A DNA stretch of 64,000 nucleotides, from the NCBI GenBank assembly GCA_028551475.1, contig CM052355.1:12959023-13023022 (forward strand), read 5' to 3'. This document shows, one piece after another, positions 23,556 through 35,352 of the stretch (its first letter is position 1; each line of letters begins with the position of its first letter). The stretch comes from Casuarina equisetifolia (Eukaryota > Streptophyta > Magnoliopsida > Fagales > Casuarinaceae). The translations under genes and the position numbers were made by a program. Below the pieces are notes generated by a model, which was not told the origin of the DNA, searched no databases, and worked only from the letters and a program-made list of their open reading frames with translations.

Positions 23556-23970
23556 GTCACTGTTAAAGGAACAATCTCACCGCATCAATCAAGCAAGATT
23601 CTGAGATTCTCCATCAACCACCGAATCAAAAGCTTCCAAATAAACCTCGGCCACCAACCATCGAATTCACAAAATGACAACAATTCAAATTCAAATCAAG
23701 TCAAGATTTCCAAATTTAAAACTATCCTTATATTTCTAAAAATTCAAATATCTTTTTAATTTGTATTAGTTTATAGTCATTTATGTTTCTTATTTTTCCT
23801 TCTTAAGTTAAAGATATTATTCATCCTATATATAAGGATTAGTCTTGTACATATTGATCATTGAATTCCAAATACCATTTCACACATTATGTCCATGAAT
23901 TTTACTTCATTTTAAGAATTTCTCTACAAAATTTAATTATTTAGTAAAACTTATTTTTTTTAACTGTCAC
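23556..23970. mobile_element. Solo LTR with 5-bp target duplication in the promoter of HIPP copy D
   Basis: A 405-bp insert (23,561-23,965) begins TGTTAAA and ends TTTAACT, near-perfect inverted ends. It is flanked by GTCAC on both sides (23,556-23,560 and 23,966-23,970). The uninterrupted 'agtcacaaagcc' is seen in units B, C and E. The insert holds a TATATATAAGG box and a downstream leader-like part, as LTRs do. No internal retroelement sequence is present. A related partial copy is at 32,226-32,372. Confidence 0.85.
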
Positions 23971-26900
23971 AAAGCCTGCCTAACAGCATGCTAAGAGAAC
24001 GTAAGCATTCTACGTCAAAGGGTGAGATCCTGTTGAGGACTACGGGAGCTGGCAAGGATTTCTCTGGAAGACTCGACGTAGCAAGGTAATATTCAAGGGT
24101 AAATACTGTTAACTGAGTGACGGGGCTGTCGTGCACCGGAAGCAAAGAAATCAAAAGGCTGGGCACGACTGAAATGTTGAGCACGCTTACGTGAAGTACA
24201 CATCTAAAACAGAAGTGCACTGTGGTGCAGTTTTCAAAAGCAGCTTTTGTATTATTACTCTTTGTTTTACTTAGAAGGCAAGTGTTTGTCTTAGTATAAA
24301 TACAAGGCTGTAAGTCGTGTGAGGTGACTGGGTTGTGTCTATGTCAAAGTTCTGTAAGGCTTTTGAAGCTTTGTGCTAACTCTGTTCTCTGCCTGTAAAT
24401 TCGTGTGTAAGCTTTTGTTATGCAGTAAAAAGAAGCCTTGGAACTGTTTCTGGTTCTCTCCCATCCAGCCCGCACGTCATTATCGTCACCTACAAGAGCC
24501 ATTTATTGTCTTGTTAATCTAGCGAGAAATATTCAAACTCGTGGGTTCCAGAAAAGTGTTTTCTTATGCAATCATCGCCATTGGCAACCATAATTGATTA
24601 CACATCCCAGTTCCAGTCTACATCTTTACGCTGTACCACTCCAAATATGATAAGGCGAGCTTATCACTAACAAATAAACTCCTTGACATCGTTATCCTAT
24701 TTATTCTACATTCCTCCTTTCACTGTAAATCTATGTGCAAGTACTAAGGCCTGAAGAGATTGTGTAGCAAGATGTGCAGTTCATCTTTAAACTTGAGAGG
24801 CTGGCCAATGGGGAGAGACAGAGAGAGTGAGAATAGTAGCCTTGGGTTTGATAACAAGGCATTGATTTCAATATTATCTTTATAGTTTCTTAAAATAGTT
24901 TATCTTTTTGTGGTATTTAACTCTAGGACCCCGCGTTTTTTACCATAAATTTGTAACTAAGCAAGTTCAAATATTTTACGGAACGAATAGTTTTAATTGT
25001 AGATGTCTTGTGGCCAAGGTGTGCAACCAACGTCAATTACATAAGAAAGCCAACGTGCAAAGGAGTTCCGTATGAAAAGAGGCTGAACTGGGCCCTGTCG
25101 CGACTACAACAATGAACGTTAAAGACTGAGCGTCAAGAGTCAGGCCCAATCTGGATTACCACTTTAGCAGTAAAGGCATAAAACTGGATCGAGTCCAATC
25201 CCCATTTTCAAGTAATTCTATTTTGCAGGCAAAGACTCTCGTGGTCCAATGCTCTTACTGAAGTTTTACCTGCATTCATCCACTATTACTTATGTATGCG
25301 CCTAACTTACATATTTAGAGCGTTAAATTTGAAACTAAAAGGTCTTACCACTAAGTTAATAGCTTAATTTACCATTAAACTAGTAGGTAATTCTAACATG
25401 CATAAATGAGCAACTTTTGGTCACTAAATCCCTGCTAGCAATAGGACTGATATAAGATTGGTTGTAAAGGGGGTGACTTTACTTAAATCTAGCTGTGGTA
25501 GGGGATGGAGAAAAGAGGGGTTACCTCTGCAAATAGGAAAACAAGTAAGGGAAACATCCGTACATTGGAGGATGGGCAAGCTTTTATAAGAGCCTATCAT
25601 GTAAAGAGAAACTTAGCTTTCGAAATCTAAAGACTTGATTTGCTTTCCCTTTTGAAAACAGAGTTTTGGTGTCCCTCCAATAATACCAAAACTCCATTTT
25701 ATCCAAAAGTACTATAATCCACCACAAATGAAAAAAAAAAAAAAAATCATCCGAGACCCCATTACGTGCTCTAACATGCTTGCACCTAACAGCAATCAAA
25801 ATAACACCACCACTTCACCGGTTTCTTAAATGGACTGAAAACCAGAGCAAGTGCCATCATAGAGCTACCAGAAAACTAAGAAATCCTTTTTCGATAAATC
25901 AATTGATGGGTTGCGGACGTTGGACAGTCGTCAGCATGCTTAGTATTTATAGAGGATTGGGTAGTGGATAATTCCTGCATCATCAAAGATTACTTTAAAC
26001 AAAACTTATAATACAAAATGAAAAGGGAGTTGAGTCAATGGCGCACTCACTTTTCTTTTTCTGGTAACCATGGTGGGATCAATAATTGAATACGTTGTGC
26101 ATATTGCTTTTCCCCATCCTGTTCCCTCCCCCATCATCATTTTGCAATATAATCGGTTAACTAGCGATGTGACGGAAGAAGGCAAGCCTCTCTGTTCCCT
26201 CCCATTTAATGATGATGCCTTGTATTTATGCAGTTCATTTCGTACGCAACCCCTTCTATAATGCAACAACAACTTGCCGACCATTGTACGAACCCTTTAT
26301 GAATCGGATAGCTGGGTCCTGAACGAATGAAACGCCCATCGAAATTGACTATTTTCCAGCACCTAATTACAAGAAGTGCATCACTGCAACCCGTATCTAC
26401 CAAATCCATCAGAATGTATATTGGTCAAAAACATTGAAATTAGTTCTGAACTCACAAAGAAAGTCTTTGGAGTGTGGATCGAAAAGCTGAAGATAGGAAA
26501 AAAAAAAAAAGATAGCGGGACAACACGAAACATGGGGCGCATACCAAGGAAGCTATTTCAGGACTCAATTGCTTCCCGATTAAGGAACTAATTATTTATC
26601 AACAAACTATGTCATTTCCATTAGGTGGTTTTATCACCAAAGTATGCACTTACCTTTGTCCTTTTTACTTTGGAGCAAAGAAGACTTCTCTTTTGTAACC
26701 TCTTGCTTTTGTGGCCTTTTTAATTAGTGCAACTCCTGTACACATATTCCAAGTGATTGCTTCCACTTCACTTTCCAAGAACTTTCTCGTAAGGAAAGTG
26801 TTTCATGAACCCCATAGATCTCAAAAGGTGACTTTCCTCGGAAGCTATGAGTTCATGAAGTATTTATCATTAATTTAGAAAATTGAGGGATCATTGCATA

Positions 26901-26986
26901 CATTTTCGTTGTTTATGAAAAGCATTGGGGAAGAACCTAGGATTACTTCTAAAAGGAAAGCAAACACCAACCTTAACCTCCTTGAG

Positions 26987-27271
26987 TATTAATGAGAAGG
27001 ATATGGATAATAATATAGAGACTTCACAACACAATTCTACAAGCAAAGGTCAACCCTTCTAGTCAGTAGCCACATCAGTAGCAACTGCCTAATTGGCAAT
27101 CATTTAGTTACTAATCAGTTAGATAATCTATTATGAGTTGTTATCATTGTTAAGCACTGATGTAATCTATAAATATGGATAAGCTTCTTTGTAATTAATC
27201 AACTGAGCAATACACAATTCTATAAAATTCAGAATTCTCTCACATTTGCTCATCGAGTTCAATTTTTCTTT
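26987..27271 (+). repeat. 5' LTR of the short copia fossil
   Basis: It aligns with 29,085-29,360, including 'taatgagaaggat', 'gttatgagttgttatca' and 'ctataaatat' (a TATA-type promoter motif). The right end is placed at the primer-binding site. Confidence 0.8.
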
Positions 27272-29084
27272 TGGTATCAACACCAAGTGCCCCCAACTCT
27301 ATCCATGGCTGAGAAGTTTGCTTATCCATTCCCAAACAATGTTAACCTCACCAACTTCGTCTCTCTCAAACTTAATTCCACCAATTTCATTCCTCGGATA
27401 ACCTAGGTGAAATGCCTTTTTCAAACTCTACGTATGACTGGATTCATTACCGGATAGATACCTCCTTCTCCAATCACGATTTCAACAAAGAAACCAATGT
27501 TGAGGAAATTAATCCTCTTTACAAACGATGGGAGCAAAACGATAATTTTGCTCGCTCATGGCTCATTAGTAGCCTTTCTAAAAATGATTGCCATTGTTTT
27601 TGAAGTCACTCATTCTACTGTTGTATGGTCCACTTTGTGCGATCACTTTGCATAGTAAACAACCTAATATGCACATTATGGGCTGCAAATGGTTTTCTAA
27701 ACCTAAGTTAGAAATTGATCTCATGACTGAAGGCAAGATTAGTTGTCAAAAGTTTTCACCAAATTGCTGGAGTTGACTTTCATGATACCTTTAGCCCAGT
27801 AGTATGTCCAACAATTATAAGGTTAGTTATTTTAATAACAACTATCAAGAATTGGGCAATTCTCCAATTTGATGTCTCAAATACATTCCTACATGGTTTT
27901 CTAGACATTTCAGTCTATATGGAGTAGCCACATGGGTTTATTGATCCCACATTTCCATCAATAATTTGTAAGTTGCAAAGAGCTCTTTATGGTTTAAAGC
28001 AAGCTCTTTAAGCCTAGTTTGAAATATTCCATTCATGCTTATTGGAATATGGTTGTTTCTACTCAATATTTGATTTATCTTTCTTCATTCTTAATCAAGG
28101 AAATACCATTATCTTGCTTCTTTTATATGTCAATGATCTTCTCATCATAGGGAACTCAACTACTATAATCAAAACTCTAGTAAATCATCTTAGTACAATC
28201 ATTCCTCTCAAGTCTTTGGGGCATGTTCATTTCTTCCTAGGCATAGAACTTATAACACTGCCTCATGGTCTTCTTTTATCCTAACAACAGTTTTTATTAG
28301 ATATCCTTAGAAGGTATACTATGCTTTATAGTAAACCAAGTTTCAACTCCAATGGCAACCAAGCTTCCAATTGTAAAAAAATGCCTCTTAACCTTGCTTA
28401 GTGCCAACACTATTTCGAAGCCTTCTAGGAGCTCTTCAATGTTCGACAATCATAAGGCCAGATATCTCCTTCACAATCAATCAACTCTACCAATCTATGC
28501 ATGCACCTATTATGCTTGATTTCCATCATCTCAAACATCTACTTTGTTATTTGAATGGTACAACTATTCTTGGTTTATTATTTAAGTCACAAAGCTCACT
28601 GCATCTTTCTGGATACAGTGACTTTGACTGAGTAAGGTGCAAAAATACTAAATGGTCCACTTCTAGTCACTACTTCTTTGTTGGAAGCAACTTAATTTCA
28701 TAAAGCTCTAAGAAACAAGCAATTGTTGTCAGATCCTCAGCTAAAGTTGAGTATAGAGCTTTGGCCTCAACAATTGTAGAATCAACATAGTTAAATTCTC
28801 TCTTACGAGATCTTAGAGTTACTCAATCTCATTCCACAATTCTATTATGTGATTACATGGCTATACTAAAACTTACAACAAAACCCACATTCCATGGTAG
28901 AACTAAACATATGGAAGTAGATTATTATTTTGTATGAGAAAAGGAGGCCTTGAGGTTACTCACTACTAAGTATGTTCCATTTCATGACAAGTTGCAGATA
29001 TCTTAACCAAGTTGTTGTGTAAGCCTAGTTTTATTTCCTTTTGAAACAAACTTGGTCTTGTACCAATTCCAGTTTGAGAGGGCT

Positions 29085-29360
29085 TGTTAATGAGAAGGAT
29101 CAAGATAATAATACAGAGGTTTCTCAAAACAGTTCTACCAACAAAGGTCAACCCCTCCGGTCAGCAGCAACTGCCTAACTAGCAATCAATTAGTTAGTTA
29201 TTGATAGTTAGATAATTTGTTATGAGTTGTTATCACTATTAAGCACTGATGTAACCTATAAATATAGCTGAACTTCTCTATAATTAATCAACTAAGCAAT
29301 ACACAATTCTGTAGAATTCAGAATTCTCTCACCTTTGCTCATTGAGTTGAATTTTTCTTC
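29085..29360 (+). repeat. 3' LTR of the short copia fossil
   Basis: Begins TGTTAATGAGAAGG after the purine tract. It lacks a 12-base piece that the left LTR has. The exact right end is uncertain by one or two bases, because the expected terminal CA and the target duplication are degraded. Confidence 0.8.
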
Positions 29361-29361
29361 T

Positions 29362-31798
29362 TCAAGGTGGCAAAAGCTTGAGCTTTCGAGGGCCATAATG
29401 ATGATGATCGGACTGATAATGTCCAACCAAATAGCTACCAGCAATACCAATAGATAGGATGGTAATAGGAATGCCTTTTATGATTGGCCGAACAGCTCTA
29501 ATGGGAATATGCAGGTGGTAGCAGCCACTCCTTTGAAATTTGCGCATAGCCATCAATGATCCCAACTACAGTAAACTAATTGAAAAAAATAGTTAGAGAG
29601 AGAATCAAGAGTGGATGCACCGTGGAATGACAATGATAACAGGAAGGTTCTTTTATTTGGAAATTAGTACCTACTCATATAGCACTCGACAGAAAAACCA
29701 ATAAGCCACCGGCATTTACCAGCCCACCCACCTTATTTATCTTGTTTAATTCTAAATAAATATATATTAAAAAAAAAAAAAAAAAAACATATGACTCGAG
29801 CTTGACTGCGGCTGGCAGCCGTGGCATCTAGAACATTGTAATATCCATGCACGCACATTCTTTCACATGACAATGCATCCTGATGTGTTCTCGTCGCTAA
29901 AGTAATAACCGCGCACGTAGCAAGGTCTGTATCCGCCGCAGCCGCAACCACAACCATAGCTACCATACACTGGCCTCCCGTAGATGCTGGGATATGGGGG
30001 TGGATGCCCCTGGAAGCACGGTCCCCCAGGCCGACCCTCGTAACATGGTACGCAGCACACACCCAGAGGGTAAGCAGGCACACACGCGGGCAGGGCCGGG
30101 GTTGCGGGCTTAGGCTCCGGGGGAGGAGCAGGCTTTAGAGCTTCAGGAGGCTTCTCAGGTGGTGGCTTGGGTTTCTCTGCCTTTTTCGGCTTGTCCGGTA
30201 CATCCTTCTGCTTCTCCGGTTGAGCCTCTTTTGGCTTCTCTGGCTCCTTCGGCTTTTCAGGCGCAGGCTTCGGCTTCTCAGGCTCCTTGGGTATCTCAGG
30301 CTCCTTGGGTTTATCCTTGGGCGGCGGGGGCGGCGGGGGCGGTGGGATCTCGATCCCCTTGATGGAGTCGCCACCCTTGCAGATTATCTTCTCCTTAATC
30401 TTTTCAGGAGAGCAGCAAACCACCTTTATCGTCACCGTGTTCTGCTTCTCGTCGTATATCTGGTCTTGTATTTCTCTTGTCCGCAAAATTCAACATCACA
30501 CAGCAACTCAGACTTTTTCTTTTTAGCTTTACTAACCATGTCCTTCACACCAAATACACGGTACATTCATGTACGTAAACAGGAAGACAGATAAAAGGTA
30601 TAGTAAGAGAGACTCACGAGGGATTTTACACAGAATTTTCTTCACCCTCTTGTAGCAGCGACGGCACTTGAGGTCCACCTTCAGGACCATTATCGTCGTA
30701 ACCTGTAATGGTGCGGTGCGCATATTCAAATTCCATATCGACCAAAATCGGATAAACACAGATTACAATCCTAAAGAGTGAAGAAATGTAATGATTTGCA
30801 GACAAAAGAAACAAAAGAGAAAAAGAAAAAAAGGAACCGCCCACTGACATGAAAATTGGGTCTGTGAAACCATTAAGAGCCACAAGGAGCTAAAATGAAA
30901 ACAACATTTGAATGATAAACCACCACACAAAAGAAAAAATTGAAGATTGGATCATGTTACCAAATGGGTATGAAAAAAGCTTCACAAACCTTTTCTCCCA
31001 TGGCTGCGAGTTCAGATCGATCTCAACTAGAGGCCAGAGATCGGAAACTCGCTTACAGAGAAACCGGCATAAGTGTGAAATAGATTGTGACATACGGCGG
31101 CAGAGTGTGAGAGATAAAGAAGTCACAAAAGCCTGCCTAAACAGCACCCTTAAGAGGACGTAAGCATCGCGCCATCACAGCCAATGGAGTGCAGACGCGT
31201 TCCTATCGTACGTTGAATTCCAAGCTATCAGAAAAGATTGTCGTCATTACAAAGGGCAATCTACCGCTTGCATGTGCTGGCTTTGACTGACCCATCCCCA
31301 CCTTCCCCATTAATCAAAGGAAACATTATTCCATAAGGTACATCTTTTGGTCAGGTCCAAGTTGGGCCACGCACCCTCACATGGAGACCCGACACGTGGT
31401 ACACACTACGACGTGATCTTGGTGTGTGGATTAAGTTTGGGTCTCTCCCAGCCAATCCCCTGGGGAATGGCTCAGATTATACCTGCCCTACACCGACCCA
31501 GTTGCTATGGCTTTGGAGCAGTAAGACTCGTGACGAGAAGTTTCCTCCTCTGCAAGCTTCGGTACTGATAACCGTCATCCCTAACAAACTGCAATTTTTT
31601 GTCACAGTCAGTAGGGCATCCCCTCGTCTACATATGCCAAGATTTCAACTATTATTAGCATGATCACCGACAAGCCGTCGGCCTCCCAAAATGCTAAGAT
31701 TTGGACTATTCGTAGCGTGATCTTCAAAAGCGTATGTTTGAAATTTCTTGATTTGAAATTCGACACATACTTTTTTGGTATAAGTTTTTTAAAAAAAT
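29362..31798. repeat. HIPP tandem unit E
   Basis: This unit matches 34,863-37,318 from 'gtggcaaaagcttgagcttt' through the gene to 'gacacatacttcttttggta'. Together with unit D it makes a two-gene block. At about 31,799 it joins head to tail with the next block, where the sequence switches to the 'cctttattttaggaaagtga' part of a 3' flank. Confidence 0.85.
29863..31001 (-). CDS. HMA-domain proline-rich isoprenylated protein (HIPP family, copy E)
   Basis: Exons are 31,001-30,990 (MGEK), 30,702-30,618 and 30,473-29,863, giving 235 residues. The HMA part has MVLKVDLKCRRC (CxxC at 17/20), 'YDEKQNTVTIKV' and 'CCSPEKIKEKIICKGG'. The linker starts with nine consecutive prolines and continues as degenerate PEKPKEPEKPK repeats for about 80 residues. 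The tail has 'GVCCVPCYEGRPGGPC', then 'YGCGCGCGGYRPCY', then 'YFSDENTSGCIVM', with CIVM as CaaX box. Start choice follows copy F, where ATG GGA GAA AAG before the donor is identical. The motif at the TATA position reads TGTAAG here rather than TATAAG as in F. Function (metal or partner binding at membranes) is inferred from the family. Confidence 0.88.
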
Positions 31799-34700
31799 TA
31801 TCTTGTCGGCAACCTTTATTTTAGGAAAGTGACTTTCATAATTCCAGAACATTTAAAAAGGTGTTTCCTTTTAGAAGTTATAGATTATCTATTGCCAACT
31901 TATGATAATATGTAACAGGCAACAGGAACATCTGTAAAGACCAGAAGAAATGCTTGTGCTTTCGAGGGCCATAATAGTGTTGGTAGGACTGAAGTTCAAC
32001 CATGTAGCTTCGAGCGAAAGCTGATTGGAATCCGCATATGGCCGTCCATGACCCCACCTAGCGGAGTACAACGTTGTCGTAAGGGAAAGGAACAAGCACG
32101 TGAGTTGTGGAAATGCATTGATTATTGGTAACCTCTTTTATTTAAGAGTTGATACAACTCGCTATAGCTCTTAAAAGTGAAAAGACAATTAGCCACCAGC
32201 AATCACAAGACAATCAACCCTATGAGTCAATGATTTATAAGTTTAAAATTTTTTTTATATTTTTAAAATTTAAATATCTTTTTAATTTGTATTAACCTAT
32301 TATCATTTATGTTTCTTATTTTTTTTTCTTAAATTAAAGATGTTATTTACTCTATATATAAGGATTAGTCGTATGCAATTATTGCTATTGGCAACCATAA
32401 TTGATTACACATCCCAGTTCCAGTCTACATCTTTACACGCTGTACCACTCCAAATATGATAAGGCAGGCTTATCACTAACAAATAAACTCCTTGACATTG
32501 TTATCCTATTTATTCTACATTCCTCCTTTCACTGTAAATCTATGTGCAAGTACTAAGGCCTGAAGAGATTGTGAAGCAAGATGTGCAGTTCGTCTTTAAA
32601 CTTGAGAGGCTGGTCACTGGGGAGAGACAGAGAGAGTGAGAATAGTAGCCTTGGGTTTGATAACAAGGCATTGATTTCAATATTATCTTTATAGTTTCGT
32701 AAAATAGTTTATCTTTTTGTGGTATTAACTCTAGGACCCCGCGTTTTTTACCTATAAATTTGTAACTAGGCAAGTTCAAATATTTTACGGAACGAATAGT
32801 TTTAATTGTAGATGTCTTGTGGCTAAGGTGTGCAACCAACGTCAATTATATAAGAAAGCCAACGTGCAAAGGAGTTCCGTATGAAAAGAGGCTGAACTGG
32901 GCCCTGGCACGACTACAACAATGAACGTTAAAGACTGAGCTTCAAGAGTCAGGCCCAATCTGCATCACCACTTTAGCAGTAAAGGCATAATACTAGGCCG
33001 AGTCCAATCCCCATTTTCAAGTATCTCGTGGGTCCAAAGCTCTTCTGAAGTTTACCTGCACACATCCACTATTACTTACATATGCGCCTAACTTACATAT
33101 TTAGAGCGTTAAATTTAAAACTAAAAGGTCTTACCACTAAGTTAATAGGTCAATTTACCATTAACCTAGTAGGTAATTGTTACATGCATAAAGTCATCTG
33201 TCTTAATGAGCCCTTTTTGGTCACTAAATCTCTGCTAGCAGTGAGACCTGATGTGAGATTGGTTTTAAGGGGTAAGGGGTGTGAATTTACTTAAATCTTA
33301 GTGAAGTCGGGGACGGGAAAAGAGGGGTTGCGTCTGCAAATAGGTAAACAAGTAAGGGAAACATCCCCAACGTTGGAGGATGGAGAAGCTTTTATAAGAG
33401 CCTACCATGTAAAGAGAAAGCTAGCTTTTGAAATCTAAAGACCTTATTTGCTTTCCCTTTTGAAAACAGAGTTTCCGGGTCCCTCCAATAATACCAAAAC
33501 TCCATTTTATCCAAAAGTACCATAATCCACCACAAACGAAAAAAAAATCCATTCATCCGAGACCCCATTACGTGCTCTAATATGCTTGCACCTAACAGCA
33601 ATCAAAATAACACCACCACTTCACTGGTTTCTTAAATGGAATGAAAACCAGATCAAGTGCCATCATGGAGCTACCAGAAAACTAAGAAATCCTTTTCCGA
33701 TAAATCAGTTGATCGGGTAGAGGATACTCCTGCAACATCATTATCTTCATCTTCTCGAAAGATTACTTTAACCAAAACTTATAATACAAAATGAAAAGGG
33801 AGTTGAGTCAATGGCGCACTCACTTCTCTTTTTCTGGTAACCATGGTGGGATCAATAATTGAATACGTTGTGCATATTGCTTTTCCCCATCCTGTTCCCT
33901 CCCCCATCATCATTTTGTAATATAATCGGTTAACTAGCGATGTGACGGAAGAAGGCAAGCCTTTATGTTCCCTCCCATTTAATGATGCTGCCTTGTATTT
34001 ATGCAGTTCATTTCGTACGCAACCCCCTTCTATAATGCAACAACAACTTGCCGACCATTGTACGAACCCTTTATGAATCGGATAGCTGGGTCCTGAACGA
34101 ATGAAACGCCCATCGAAATTGACTATTTTCTAGCACCTAATTACAAGAAGTGCATCACTGCAACCCGTATCTACCAAATCCATCAGAATGTATATTGGTC
34201 AAAAACATTGAAATTAGTTCTGAACTCACAAAGAAAGTCTTTGGAGTGTGGATCGAAAAGCTGAAGATAGGAAAAAAAAAAAAAAAAAAGATAGCGGGAC
34301 AACACGAAACATGGGGCGCATACCAAGGAAGCTATTTCAGGACTCAATTGCTTCCCGATTAAGGAACTAATTATTTATCAACAAACTATGTCATTTCCAT
34401 TTGGTGGTTTTTATCACCAAAGTATGCACTTACCTTTGTCCCTTTTACTTTGGAGCAAAGAAGACTTCTCTTTTGTAACCTTTTGCTTTTGTGGCCTTTT
34501 TAATTAGTGCAGTTCCTGTACACATATTCCACATGATTGCTTTCACTTCACTTTCCAAGAACTTTCTCGTAAGGAAAGGGTTTCATGAATTCCATAGATC
34601 TGGCTGGAAAGGTGACTTCCCTCGGAAGCTATGAGTTCATGAAGTATGTATTATTGGTTTAGAAAAGTTAAGATTATTGTGCACATTTTTCGTTGTTTAT

Positions 34701-34862
34701 GAAAAGTATTAGAGAATTATAATGCTAAGATATGTCATTAAATTTTTGTATTATTTTATTATTTGATAAATAAACTTAAATATTTATCAAGAAAATAAAT
34801 TTAAAAAAGGTTGGAAAGAAGCTAGATTACTTCTCTAGGAAAGCAAACACCAACCTCAACCT
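31799..34862. repeat. Gene-less HIPP tandem unit (sister of unit D)
   Basis: A 3' flank (31,799-32,225: 'gaaatgcttgtgctttcgag', 'gttgatacaactcgctatag') leads into an LTR fragment (32,226-32,372). It then enters a 5' flank directly at 'gcaattattgctattggcaa' (32,375-34,862). In units C and D the gene lies between these two flanks; here it is absent. The 5' flank is close to that of D: about 97% over 32,518-32,870 and about 99% over 33,770-34,360 by hand count. Confidence 0.85.
32226..32372. mobile_element. Partial LTR fossil at the deletion junction
   Basis: The stretch with 'aaatatctttttaatttgta', 'catttatgtttctta' and 'ctatatataaggattagtc' matches the inner part of the solo LTR of unit D (about 23,690-23,855). 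Neither LTR end is present. It sits exactly where flank sequence and the HIPP gene are missing. Confidence 0.8.
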
Positions 34863-35352
34863 CCTTGAGGTGGCAAAAGCTTGAGCTTTCGAGGGCCATA
34901 ATGATAGTGATCGGACCGATAATGTCCAACCAAATAGCTACAAGCAATACAGATAGATAGGATGATAACAGGAAGGCGTTTTATGATTGGCCGAACAGCT
35001 CTAATGGGAATATGCAGGGTGGTGGCAGCCACTCCTTTAAAATTTGCGCATAATGATCCCAACTACAGTGAACTAATTAAAAAAAAAAAAGTTAGAAAGG
35101 GAATCGAGAGTGGGTGCACCGTGGAGTGACAATGATAACAGGAAGGTTCTTTTATTTGGAAACTAGTACCTACTCACATAGCGCACGACAGAATAAACCA
35201 ATGAGCCACCGACATTTACTAGCCCACCCACCTTATTTATCTTGTTTAATTCTAAATATAAAAAGGAAAAAGACATACATATGACTCGAGCTTGACTGCG
35301 GCTTGCAGCCGAGGCATCTAGAACATGGTAATATCCATGCATGCACATTCTT

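Larger units (their letters stand above)
21846..26986. repeat. HIPP tandem unit D
   Basis: The unit has a 3' flank (21,846-22,600), gene D (22,604-23,441, minus) and a 5' flank (23,442-26,986) that is interrupted by a solo LTR at 23,561-23,965. Its right part (24,560-26,986) is very similar to 32,375-34,862. It ends where a copia fossil sits between units D and E. Confidence 0.8.
26987..29361 (+). mobile_element. Short Ty1/copia fossil with two LTRs
   Basis: LTRs lie at about 26,987-27,271 and 29,085-29,360. A tggtatca primer-binding start follows the left LTR, and a purine tract (agtttgagaggg) precedes the right one. Inside, a gag start is seen near 27,305, reverse transcriptase at about 27,680-28,280 with 'YVNDLLI', and RNase H at about 28,640-28,950. 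At 2.4 kb it is less than half the family's usual length, and it carries many breaks. The LTRs differ at roughly 14% of sites by hand count. The unoccupied site is preserved at about 34,855-34,870. Confidence 0.88.

Noticed and set aside
30135-30594. Long frames on both strands over the linker of HIPP copy E
   Set aside because: They are shadows of the proline-rich repeat. Only the frame with the HMA domain and CaaX end has matching splice phases.
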